A DNA stretch of 9,398 nucleotides from an uncultured Oscillospiraceae bacterium (GCA_944385595.1 CALWXY010000186.1:1-9398), one strand, 5' to 3'. Shown: positions 1 to 5,293, numbered from the stretch's first letter. A program made the numbers and translations. The notes: generated by a model not told the origin, from the sequence alone.

Positions 1-281
1 GACCAGGTCGCCCGCAGCTTGTCCTCTATGTAGTCGAGCACCTCCTGCGAATGGAACATCCCTCGGTGGCAGTAGGAACGCCGCAGCAGGTACTTCTTCT
101 GCGCGGTGTGGGGGTAGTAGGTCGGGATGTCATACATGTGGGTGCAGTTTCGCCGTATCTCCCGCGAAACCGTGCTCACGTTTCTCCCAATCAGCCGGGC
201 GATTTCCCGATAACTCAACCCATCCACATAATATTTTCGTATACAACTGCGCTCTTCTATGGTAAGATGATGGTAGTTCAT
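1..281 (-). CDS. IS30-family transposase, N-terminal part (runs off the window)
   Basis: The first 93 residues are visible, starting MNYHHLTIEERSCIRKYY. IS30-family transposases cut and join the element's ends with a C-terminal DDE catalytic domain, which is outside the window. What can be seen is the N-terminal DNA-binding region. A helix-turn-helix at about residues 22-43 contains LSYREIARLIGRNVSTVSRE, the typical IS30 pattern in which a short repetitive-site-type HTH is followed by REI(R/K)RN. The ATG at 281-279 is preceded by a strong GGAGGGAA ribosome binding site about 6 bases upstream. There is no frameshift or stop in the visible part, so the gene may be intact. Whether the element is active cannot be judged from this fragment. 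Family assignment is confident; subgroup is not assigned. Confidence 0.85.
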   Translation of the reverse strand, partial: MNYHHLTIEERSCIRKYYVDGLSYREIARLIGRNVSTVSREIRRNCTHMYDIPTYYPHTAQKKYLLRRSYCHRGMFHSQEVLDYIEDKLRATW

Positions 282-343
282 ACAGTTCCCTCCGGTGGTT
301 GGTGGTGTGGTAACTTCATTCTACCATAGGGTTCTGTATGAAC
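276..343 (-). repeat. inverted repeat in the transposase leader that covers the start codon
   Basis: GTTCATACAG at 276-285 is the exact reverse complement of CTGTATGAAC at 334-343. On the transposase strand the second arm contains the ATG. Beyond a symmetric AA/AA internal loop, CCC of the first arm faces GGG of the ribosome binding site. An RNA containing both arms could therefore fold so that both the start codon and part of the ribosome binding site are paired. The loop is 48 bases. The repeat is seen directly; the regulatory meaning is inferred. Confidence 0.6.
318..323 (-). promoter_or_regulatory. possible internal -10 element of the transposase promoter
   Basis: On the minus strand TAGAAT is preceded by TGG, giving a TGn extended -10 pattern. 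No good -35 is present at 17 bases. If used, transcription would begin near base 311, inside the loop of the leader inverted repeat, so the transcript would lack the upstream arm. This is a weak call from a hexamer match only. Confidence 0.3.
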
Positions 344-360
344 TTCTTTTTATTTCCCTA

Positions 361-389
361 AAGTGTTGCACTTGATAGTATAATTCACC
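361..389. repeat. probable terminal inverted repeat of the IS30-family element
   Basis: The stretch begins with AAGTGTTGCACTT, an interrupted palindrome, followed by an AT-rich tract ending near TTCACC. Sequences of this look, with a GTGTTGCACTT core, are common at ends of Gram-positive IS30 elements. It lies upstream of the transposase at the expected distance. The partner end is not in the window, so the call rests on resemblance and position. Confidence 0.45.
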
Positions 390-396
390 AGAAATG

Positions 397-429
397 TAAA
401 AAGGGCGTTCCCAAACGGGAACGCCCTTT
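397..429 (-). terminator. intrinsic terminator of the YczE-like gene
   Basis: A perfect 13-bp stem (400-412 with 417-429, GGGCGTTCCC core) closes a 4-base loop. On the minus strand it is followed by TTTTTAC. It lies 12 bases beyond the stop codon of the minus-strand YczE-like gene. It should stop transcription before it enters the IS transposase, which reads in the same direction. Confidence 0.88.
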
Positions 430-441
430 ACTATTTTTGCC

Positions 442-1116
442 TCATGCCATCCCGGACAGCTCGGCAACTTTGCGGCCGAAGAGGTGCTGATACAGCGCGA
501 TGATGCGCCCGACGCCGACGACGGCAATGACGGTGCCGATGCCGACGCCCACGATTTTTCCGGCGAGCAGGAGGCCGAGGCTGATGGTGATGCTTATGTT
601 CAGAACGTCGAAGCAGTTTTTCGTGAGGCCGACGCTCTTATGTACGCAGTCGGCAATGGCCTGGACGATGCCGTCGCCCGGGTTGGGGACGACGCGCATG
701 GAGAGCGACATGGCGGCGCCGATGCCGGTGAGTATGATGGCGGCAATCAGGACGGCGAGCCGGAGCGGGAAGCTGCCGCCGTCGGAGAAATCAGGGACGA
801 AGGCGGCGAATACGTTGAGAAAGCGCGTGAAGACGAGGCTGAGCGGGATTTGGAGCACGTCCGTGATGAGGATGAGCCTGCGCTCGCGCCCGCGGAGACG
901 AAGACCGTGAATAAGCAGCTCAATCACGACGAAGACGCAGTAGAGGAACATGGTCGTGTCCCCGAAGCTGAGCCTGAAGATCTCGGAAATGCTGAACGAG
1001 ACCGAGATGATGGGTGAGACGCCCAGCCCCGCCCTCGTGTTGAGCGTGAGCCCCATTGCGAGAATCAGCAGCCCCAGGACATAGAAAAACGCCCGGTAAT
1101 ATGTCTGGTTTTTCAA
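442..1116 (-). CDS. YczE/YitT-like integral membrane protein
   Basis: The product is 224 residues and strongly hydrophobic, with about five membrane segments (roughly residues 8-28, 52-72, 84-106, 117-138 and 172-212, the last possibly two). The family hallmark LTLNTRAGLGVSPI lies at residues 23-36. Other conserved-looking stretches are VPNPGDGIVQAIA (143-155), GLTKNCFD (163-170) and GVGIGTVIAVVGVGRII (190-206). This matches the YczE/YyaS group of Gram-positive membrane proteins, which have no firmly known biochemical role. A transport function is often supposed but is not shown here. The start is a TTG at 1116-1114 with a GGGGGAA ribosome binding site just upstream. It is preferred because the hydrophobic N-terminal residues YYRAFFYVLGLLILA align with the usual family start. 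The gene follows the Crp/Fnr regulator by 32 nt with no terminator between, so the two are probably co-transcribed. Confidence 0.82.
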   Translation of the reverse strand: MKNQTYYRAFFYVLGLLILAMGLTLNTRAGLGVSPIISVSFSISEIFRLSFGDTTMFLYCVFVVIELLIHGLRLRGRERRLILITDVLQIPLSLVFTRFLNVFAAFVPDFSDGGSFPLRLAVLIAAIILTGIGAAMSLSMRVVPNPGDGIVQAIADCVHKSVGLTKNCFDVLNISITISLGLLLAGKIVGVGIGTVIAVVGVGRIIALYQHLFGRKVAELSGMA

Positions 1117-1148
1117 TTAAAATTCCCCCGAATTTTTATCTTTTTATC

Positions 1149-1805
1149 TCACCCGCGCGGCGGGGCGAGGAGGCGGAAGCGGTTTTTGCGGAAATCTATC
1201 AGCCCGTCGGCGCGCATGCGCCCCAGTTCCTTGGAGAGCGCGCTGCGCTCGACATTCAGATAGTCGGCGAGCTGCTGGCGGTCGAACGGAATCGCAAACT
1301 CGCTTTTGCCCGCGGCGCGCGCCTCGGACGAGAGGTAGCTCATCACCCTCGCCCTTATCGTCTTCTGCGATATGCACGACATCCTGCCCGACCATGCGAG
1401 GTTTTTCCCCGCCGTGAGCGCGAGCAGATTGAGCAGCATTTTGAGATACCAGCTCCGGGCTCGGCTATGTTCGCCGAGCAGGGCGGCGGCGTCGACGAAC
1501 ATCAGCTCGCTGTCGCGCGCGGCGGTGACGTCCACGCCCATGGGCGCGCGGCAGACGGCAAAGGTCTCCGCGAACAGCTGCCCCTCGCCTATGCTGTGCA
1601 GTATCATCCTGTTGCCCCAGAGGTCGAAGCTCTCGACATGCACCTCGCCGGAGAGCACTATGCCGAACTCGCGTGCGGCGTCGCCCGCGCGGAAGATGCT
1701 CCGCCCCTTTTCGCAGCGGGCGAAGCGTATGCAGCCGCGCTCCGCCATGTCGGCGTATTCGGCCTCGTCTATGCCGCGAAACAGCGGATTTTTCGGAATC
1801 TGCAT
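1149..1805 (-). CDS. Crp/Fnr-family transcriptional regulator
   Basis: This 218-residue protein has the two-part Crp/Fnr layout. An effector-binding cNMP-type beta-barrel spans about residues 8-115 (FGIVLSGEVHVES, then ILHSIGEGQLFAE). A dimerisation helix spans about 115-140. A winged helix-turn-helix spans about 170-213, with PFDRQQLADYLNVERSALSK marking the HTH. There is no N-terminal CxxCxxC cluster of the FNR kind; the cysteines are scattered (25, 31, 85, 144), so the signal is unknown. In the recognition helix, Arg187 aligns with CRP Arg180, but CRP Glu181 is replaced by Ser188, which would fit a half-site differing from TGTGA. The ATG at 1805 has a GAGGTG ribosome binding site 5 bases upstream. 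It is divergent from the Fe-S gene and shares with it a palindromic operator. Such regulators next to small Fe-S proteins are frequent in clostridia. Target genes beyond this locus cannot be stated. Confidence 0.9.
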   Translation of the reverse strand: MQIPKNPLFRGIDEAEYADMAERGCIRFARCEKGRSIFRAGDAAREFGIVLSGEVHVESFDLWGNRMILHSIGEGQLFAETFAVCRAPMGVDVTAARDSELMFVDAAALLGEHSRARSWYLKMLLNLLALTAGKNLAWSGRMSCISQKTIRARVMSYLSSEARAAGKSEFAIPFDRQQLADYLNVERSALSKELGRMRADGLIDFRKNRFRLLAPPRG

Positions 1806-1820
1806 GATTCACCTCAATTT

Positions 1821-1836
1821 TGTGGTTTTAACCACA
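1821..1836. promoter_or_regulatory. palindromic operator, probable Crp/Fnr-type binding site
   Basis: TGTGGTTTTAACCACA is a perfect inverted repeat with two 7-base arms around TT. It can be read as TGTGG-N6-CCACA, the same geometry as the CRP consensus TGTGA-N6-TCACA. It lies in the 87-nt gap between the regulator and the divergent Fe-S gene. Its centre (1828.5) is about 41 bases upstream of the predicted start for the Fe-S gene, the usual class II activator position. It also lies about 8-23 bases downstream of the predicted start of the regulator's own transcript. Binding by the adjacent regulator is inferred. Confidence 0.7.
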
Positions 1837-1849
1837 TACCTTTTTCGAT

Positions 1850-1878
1850 ATTGTACTATACTTGAGCCATCAAGACAA
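1850..1878 (-). promoter_or_regulatory. predicted promoter of the Crp/Fnr regulator
   Basis: On the minus strand TTGTCT (1878-1873) and TACAAT (1855-1850) are separated by exactly 17 bases. They are a fair match to -35 and -10 consensus. Transcription would start near 1843, leaving a 37-base leader that contains the TGTGG-N6-CCACA palindrome. A bound regulator would then block its own transcript. Confidence 0.5.
1857..1862 (+). promoter_or_regulatory. predicted -10 element of the Fe-S protein gene, no clear -35
   Basis: TATACT gives a start near 1869. The overlapping TACTAT at 1854-1859 is an alternative. The -35 region holds the end of the palindrome (TTTTAACC) instead of TTGACA, which suggests a promoter that needs an activator bound at the palindrome. 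It overlaps face to face with the regulator's own promoter. Confidence 0.45.
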
Positions 1879-1892
1879 GGAGGTACACCGCC

Positions 1893-2582
1893 ATGGTGAG
1901 AAAAATCATACACATAGACGAGGAGAAGTGCAACGGCTGCGGCACCTGCGCCGAGGCCTGCCACGAGGGCGCGATAGGCATGGTGGACGGCAAGGCAAAG
2001 CTCTTGCGCGACGACTACTGCGACGGCCTGGGCGATTGCCTCCCGGCCTGCCCGACTGGGGCGATAAGCTTTGTCGAGCGCGAGGCCGCGGCCTACGACG
2101 AGAAGGCGGTTCAGGCGAAGAAGGCCGCCGCGCACGGCGGCTGCCCGGGTCAGATGGCCCGCAAACTCGGACGCGCCGAGACGCCTCCGGCAGAGCCGGG
2201 GCGGGGGAGGGCGCCGTCGCGCCTGGGACAGTGGCCATGCCAGATAAAGCTCGCGCCGGTGAACGCACCGTGGTTCGATGGCGCGAAGCTGCTCATAGCC
2301 GCCGACTGCACGGCCTACGCCTACGCCTCGATTCACGAGGATTTCATGCGCGGCAGGGTGACGCTCGTCGGCTGCCCGAAGCTCGACGGGGTGGATTACT
2401 CGGAAAAGCTCGGCGAAATCATAGCTAAAAACGACATCCGCAGCCTCACTGTCGTGCGGATGGAGGTGCCGTGCTGCGGCGGGCTTGAGGCTGCGGCGAA
2501 AAAAGCCCTGCGCGACAGCGGAAAGTTCATCCCCTGGCAGGTGGTGACCATCTCCGTCGACGGCAGGATACTGGACGACTAA
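1893..2582 (+). CDS. two-cluster ferredoxin-type Fe-S protein with a Cys-containing C-terminal domain
   Basis: This is a 229-residue cytosolic protein, probably an electron-transfer or redox-sensing protein. The N-terminal ferredoxin fold holds CNGCGTCAEAC (Cys13, 16, 19, 23) and CDGLGDCLPACP (Cys43, 49, 53). The second motif has Leu46 where a bacterial 2[4Fe-4S] ferredoxin has its second cysteine, so the second cluster may be [3Fe-4S] or atypically ligated. A Pro/Gly/Arg-rich linker spans about 84-112. The C-terminal domain, about 113-229, has Cys116, Cys139, Cys161 and a Cys194-Cys195 pair in MEVPCCGG. This layout resembles a protein family of anaerobes that is often annotated only as 4Fe-4S binding protein; no enzyme activity is assigned. 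The ATG is preceded by AAGGAGG with 9-base spacing. The gene stands alone between a probable activator-dependent promoter and a terminator. Its regulator is presumably the divergent Crp/Fnr protein. About half of its Ile codons are ATA. Confidence 0.85.
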   Translation: MVRKIIHIDEEKCNGCGTCAEACHEGAIGMVDGKAKLLRDDYCDGLGDCLPACPTGAISFVEREAAAYDEKAVQAKKAAAHGGCPGQMARKLGRAETPPAEPGRGRAPSRLGQWPCQIKLAPVNAPWFDGAKLLIAADCTAYAYASIHEDFMRGRVTLVGCPKLDGVDYSEKLGEIIAKNDIRSLTVVRMEVPCCGGLEAAAKKALRDSGKFIPWQVVTISVDGRILDD

Positions 2583-2588
2583 GAATGA

Positions 2589-2618
2589 AGCCGGGACTTT
2601 TGTCCCGGCTGTTTTATT
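2589..2618 (+). terminator. intrinsic terminator after the Fe-S protein gene
   Basis: AGCCGGGAC and GTCCCGGCT form a perfect 9-bp stem with a TTTT loop (2589-2610). GTTTTATT follows on the plus strand. It begins six bases after the stop codon. On the minus strand the stem is not followed by a T-run, so it mainly serves the plus-strand gene. Its T-tract overlaps the stop codon of the convergent ArsR gene. Confidence 0.85.
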
Positions 2619-2985
2619 CGTCGTGCGGCGAGGGGCAGGAGATCTCCATCATTTTCTCGATGGCGCGGTGGAGAAGCTGGGCCTTTTCGGTCTGGGCGGC
2701 CCGGTAGTAGACCTCCTTGCCGCCGCGGCGGCTGACGATCAGCCCGCTGCTCTTGAGCTGGCGCAGATGGTGCGACACGGCGGGGCTGCTCATGCCGACT
2801 ATCGCCGAGATATTGATGACGCACTCCTCACAGTGGCACAGCAGCCAGAAGATTCTGGCGCGGCTGGGGTCGCAGAGCTGCTTGAACAGCTCGGATACCG
2901 TTTTGAAGTCCTCCTCAAGCGGCATCGACTCCGTCTGCCTCTCGATGTCCTGTCCGTGGTCGTGCGGCAGTTGGATACTGCTCAT
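2614..2985 (-). CDS. ArsR/SmtB-family metal-sensing repressor
   Basis: The product is 123 residues, usual for SmtB/CadC/CzrA-type repressors, which leave the operator when they bind metal. After an N-terminal tail with HDH (8-10), the fold includes FKQLCDPSRARIFWLLC (34-50). The recognition helix-turn-helix lies at about 57-80 (SSPAVSHHLRQLKSSGL), and the wing is at 82-95 (IVSRRGGKEVYY). Cys50, Cys52 and Cys55 lie in the alpha-3 position where CadC-type sensors bind Cd/Pb/Zn. The full alpha-5 His/Asp site of CzrA is not evident, with only His106 in place. The start is ATG 2985, chosen because AAAGGAG lies 8 bases before it; an upstream in-frame ATG at 3066 adds residues not typical of the family. 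The gene is divergent from the HMA and ATPase genes, which it probably represses through the 3102-3119 palindrome. Only a weak -10 (TAAAAT, 3014-3009) is visible for the gene itself. Confidence 0.9.
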   Translation of the reverse strand: MSSIQLPHDHGQDIERQTESMPLEEDFKTVSELFKQLCDPSRARIFWLLCHCEECVINISAIVGMSSPAVSHHLRQLKSSGLIVSRRGGKEVYYRAAQTEKAQLLHRAIEKMMEISCPSPHDE

Positions 2986-3059
2986 TGAACCAGCTCCTTT
3001 CCTGTACAATTTTACCACAGCCTTTCTGAAAAATAAACGGCCATATCCACAAAATACTG

Positions 3060-3088
3060 TTGACACCGGCGTGAAAATGGTCTATCAT
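3060..3088 (+). promoter_or_regulatory. sigma-A-type promoter of the metal-export operon
   Basis: A perfect -35 TTGACA (3060-3065) is separated by 17 bases from TATCAT (3083-3088). The predicted start is near 3095, just upstream of the palindromic operator. It is a strong promoter that would need repression, consistent with the ArsR-type gene next door. Confidence 0.82.
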
Positions 3089-3101
3089 AGCATTAGAATT
3101 A

Positions 3102-3119
3102 AACGATTATTTAATCGTT
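3102..3119. promoter_or_regulatory. ArsR/SmtB-type operator palindrome
   Basis: AACGATTATTTAATCGTT consists of two perfect 8-base arms around TT. The outer TT...AA pair extends the symmetry to 24 bases with one mismatched step. AT-rich imperfect 12-2-12 palindromes are the usual operators of SmtB/CzrA/CadC repressors. It lies at about +7 to +25 of the predicted transcript, so a bound repressor would block promoter clearance. It is 117 bases upstream of the ArsR start, and no second copy was seen closer to that gene. Confidence 0.78.
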
Positions 3120-3133
3120 GAAGGAGGCACACC

Positions 3134-3352
3134 ATGAAAAAGACTTATAAAATAGAGGTCGACTGCGCCAACTGCGCCAACAAAATGGAGGAGGCCGCGA
3201 AAAAGACCGCGGGAGTGCAGAGCGCCGTCGTGAACTTCATGACCCTCAAGATGACAGTCGAGTTTGCCGAGGGCAGCGACCCCGCCGCCGTCATGCGCGA
3301 GGTGCGCAAGAACTGCAAAAAGGTGGAGGACGACTGCGAGGTCTACATCTGA
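3134..3352 (+). CDS. stand-alone heavy-metal-associated (HMA) domain protein
   Basis: This 72-residue soluble protein is a single ferredoxin-like HMA fold. The metal site DCANC (Asp10, Cys11, Cys14) lies in the first loop, followed by NKMEEA and the conserved hydrophobic pattern VNFMTLKMTVEF. An acidic residue just before the CxxC is typical of Zn/Cd/Pb-type HMA domains of CadA/ZntA, as opposed to the MxCxxC of copper chaperones. Two more cysteines (61, 68) lie near the C-terminus. AAGGAGG precedes the ATG with 6-base spacing. The ATPase gene begins 16 bases after its stop. It most likely does in trans what the N-terminal HMA domain does in a one-piece CadA: bind metal and deliver it to, or regulate, the pump. 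This role is inferred. Confidence 0.9.
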   Translation: MKKTYKIEVDCANCANKMEEAAKKTAGVQSAVVNFMTLKMTVEFAEGSDPAAVMREVRKNCKKVEDDCEVYI

Positions 3353-3368
3353 GCGGAGGGCGGTAGCC

Positions 3369-5276
3369 ATGAATAAAAAGCAAAAGCGCGTGCTTGCGCG
3401 AATTGTCATTTCAGCTGCGCTGCTGCTGATGCTTGAGATTGCGGGCGCCGGGTTTTTCGCGCGCTTCGGCGAGGGCGGGCGCTGGCTGAGGCTGGCGCTG
3501 TATCTCGCGGACTACATCGTCATAGGCGGCGATATACTCCGCAAGGCGTTCCGCGGCATCAGGAAGCGCCAGATATTCGACGAGAATTTCCTCATGGCCG
3601 TCGCCACTCTGGGCGCGATGTCGCTAGCCGTGTACGAGAACGGCGAGTACCTCGAGGCCATAGCCGTCATGCTCTTCTACCAGATAGGCGAGCTTTTCCA
3701 GAGCGTCGCTGTCGGCAGGAGCCGCCGCAGCATCAGCGAGCTGATGGATATACGCCCGGACTACGCAAATCTCGAGCGCGACGGCGCTGTCGAGCGCGTC
3801 GACCCCGACGAGGTCGAGCCGGGCAGCATCATAGTCGTCCGGCCGGGCGAGAAGGTGCCGATAGACGGCGTCGTCATCGAGGGCAGCTCCAGCCTGAACA
3901 CCAGCGCCCTCACCGGCGAGAGCCTGCCGCGCGGCGTCACCGTGGGCGACGAGGTGATGAGCGGCTGCATAAACACCAGCGGCCTGCTCCGCCTGCGCAC
4001 GACGCGCGCCTTCGGCGAGTCGACGGCCTCGAAAATCCTCGACCTCGTCGAGAACGCGAGCTCGCGCAAGTCGCGCCCGGAGGACTTCATATCGAGATTC
4101 GCGAGGGTCTACACCCCGGCTGTCTGCGCCGCCGCGCTGCTGCTGGCCATACTGCCGCCGGTGATTGCGCTGATATCGGGCGGCGCGCCAAACTGGGGCG
4201 TGTGGCTCTACAGGGCGCTGACCTTCCTCGTCATCAGCTGCCCCTGCGCGCTGGTAATCAGCATACCGCTGGGTTTTTTCGCCGGAATAGGCGGCGCGAG
4301 CCGCGAGGGCATACTGGTCAAAGGCTCCAACTACCTCGAGAGCCTGTCCAAGACCGGCTGTGTCGTTTTCGACAAGACCGGCACGCTCACGGCGGGCGAA
4401 TTCGAGGTGCGCGGAGTGCACCACGCCGCCATGGAGCCGGAGAAGCTGCTCGAATACGCCGCCCTCGCCGAGAGCGCCTCGTCGCACCCGATAAGCCGCA
4501 GCATCAGAAGCGCATGCGGCGCGGAGCTCGACGAAAAGCGCCTTGGCGCCATCCGCGAGGAGGCGGGTATGGGCGTCGTCGCCGAGGTCGACGGCAGAAG
4601 CGTCGCCGTCGGCAACGAGAGATTGATGGCCGCCGTCGGCGCTGAGTGCATACCATGCGGCGGCGCGGGTACTGCGGTGCACGTCGCCATAGACGGCAAA
4701 TATGCGGGACACATCCTCATAGCCGACGCGCCGAAGCCCACGGCGCGCGAGGCCATAGCCGAGCTGCGCCGGGCGGGCGTCGAGCGCATAGTCATGCTGA
4801 CCGGCGCCTCAAGCGAGGTCGCCGAGGCGGTGGCGGAGGAGCTCGGCATAACCGAGCTGCGCTCGGAGCTGCTGCCGTCCGACAAGGTCGCGGAGGTCGA
4901 GCGGCTGCTCGGCGAGATGCCGGGCGGCAAAAAGCTCGTGTTCGTCGGCGACGGAATAAACGACGCGCCGGTGCTCTCGCGCGCGGACATAGGCGTCGCC
5001 ATGGGCGCGCTCGGCTCCGACGCCGCGATAGAGGCGGCGGACGTCGTCCTGATGGACGACGGCCCCGTGAAGGCCGCCAGGGCGATTCGTCTGTCGCGGC
5101 GCTGCCTCGGCATAATCGATCAGAACATCGTTTTTGCCATAGGCGTGAAGCTGATTTGCCTCGCGCTCGGCGCGGTGGGATTCGTGAACATGTGGGTCGC
5201 CATCTTCGCCGACGTCGGCGTGATGATTCTCGCAGTCCTCAACTCAATACGCACACTGATAAGGCCGCGTACATAA
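3369..5276 (+). CDS. cadA: P1B-type ATPase, CadA/ZntA-like Zn(II)/Cd(II)/Pb(II) exporter lacking its HMA domain
   Basis: This 635-residue membrane pump uses ATP to export soft divalent metal ions. All core motifs are present: actuator TGES (182-185), metal-binding CPC in the sixth membrane helix (Cys291-Pro-Cys293), phosphorylated Asp335 in DKTGT, His373-Pro374 of the nucleotide domain, and GDGIND (527-532). Lys594 in helix seven and Asp615 in helix eight (FADVG) match the Zn/Cd-specific P1B-2 pattern of ZntA, which separates it from copper pumps. Helices one and two lie at about residues 9-57, helices three and four at about 65-115 and helix five near 240-265. The protein starts almost directly at helix one. 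The usual N-terminal HMA domain is instead the separate upstream gene. The ATG at 3369 has GGAGG 9 bases upstream; a longer in-frame extension would overlap the HMA gene in another frame and is rejected. Co-transcribed with the HMA gene and presumably repressed by the ArsR-type protein. Metal choice is inferred from family residues. Confidence 0.93.
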   Translation: MNKKQKRVLARIVISAALLLMLEIAGAGFFARFGEGGRWLRLALYLADYIVIGGDILRKAFRGIRKRQIFDENFLMAVATLGAMSLAVYENGEYLEAIAVMLFYQIGELFQSVAVGRSRRSISELMDIRPDYANLERDGAVERVDPDEVEPGSIIVVRPGEKVPIDGVVIEGSSSLNTSALTGESLPRGVTVGDEVMSGCINTSGLLRLRTTRAFGESTASKILDLVENASSRKSRPEDFISRFARVYTPAVCAAALLLAILPPVIALISGGAPNWGVWLYRALTFLVISCPCALVISIPLGFFAGIGGASREGILVKGSNYLESLSKTGCVVFDKTGTLTAGEFEVRGVHHAAMEPEKLLEYAALAESASSHPISRSIRSACGAELDEKRLGAIREEAGMGVVAEVDGRSVAVGNERLMAAVGAECIPCGGAGTAVHVAIDGKYAGHILIADAPKPTAREAIAELRRAGVERIVMLTGASSEVAEAVAEELGITELRSELLPSDKVAEVERLLGEMPGGKKLVFVGDGINDAPVLSRADIGVAMGALGSDAAIEAADVVLMDDGPVKAARAIRLSRRCLGIIDQNIVFAIGVKLICLALGAVGFVNMWVAIFADVGVMILAVLNSIRTLIRPRT

Positions 5277-5290
5277 CGCGGCCTTATCAG
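5256..5290 (+). repeat. perfect 15-bp hairpin spanning the cadA stop codon
   Basis: CTGATAAGGCCGCGT (5256-5270) pairs exactly with ACGCGGCCTTATCAG (5276-5290) around a 5-base loop. The first arm encodes the last residues of the ATPase (about LIRPR), and the TAA stop spans the end of the loop. No T-run follows, so it is not a classic terminator by itself. It may protect the mRNA 3' end or act with the next hairpin. Confidence 0.75.
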
Positions 5291-5293
5291 CTT

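Larger units (their letters stand above)
1..389 (-). mobile_element. IS30-family insertion sequence, left (5') part only
   Basis: This is the upstream end of an insertion sequence whose transposase reads leftward and leaves the window at base 1. It is supported by an N-terminal IS30-type transposase sequence, an AT-rich leader unlike the GC-rich neighbours, and a terminal-repeat-like sequence at 361-389. The outer limit near 389 is inferred from the repeat-like sequence. The other end and any target-site duplication lie outside the window, so the exact boundary is uncertain. The element sits about 10 bases from the terminator hairpin of the YczE-like gene and in the same orientation as that gene. 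Confidence 0.7.

Noticed and set aside
51..329. Plus-strand frame at the left edge
   Set aside because: It is the antisense of the transposase start and leader. The minus strand gives an IS30-type helix-turn-helix with a strong ribosome binding site.
484..1017. Plus-strand frames opposite the YczE-like gene
   Set aside because: They are acidic, Asp/Glu/Gly-rich shadows of a membrane protein gene whose family motifs are clear on the minus strand.
1056..1865. A 269-codon plus-strand frame opposite the Crp/Fnr gene
   Set aside because: It has no domain and crosses both the regulator and the intergenic operator. The minus-strand reading has a full Crp/Fnr architecture and a good ribosome binding site.
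2579..2824. Small minus-strand frame overlapping the ArsR gene and the terminator
   Set aside because: It is a frame-shifted reading of the ArsR coding strand, rich in Arg, Pro and Gln, with no start signal.
2986..3066. Longer ArsR start at 3066
   Set aside because: The extra 27 residues are atypical of the family and have no good ribosome binding site, whereas ATG 2985 follows AAAGGAG at proper spacing.
3264..3368. Longer ATPase start at 3264
   Set aside because: The extra 35 residues are an out-of-frame reading of the HMA gene. The ATG at 3369 has its own GGAGG site.
3624..4712. A 362-codon open frame antisense to the P-type ATPase
   Set aside because: Low-complexity composition (Ala, Asp, Arg, Leu), no recognisable motif, and complete overlap with an ATPase that has every catalytic motif.
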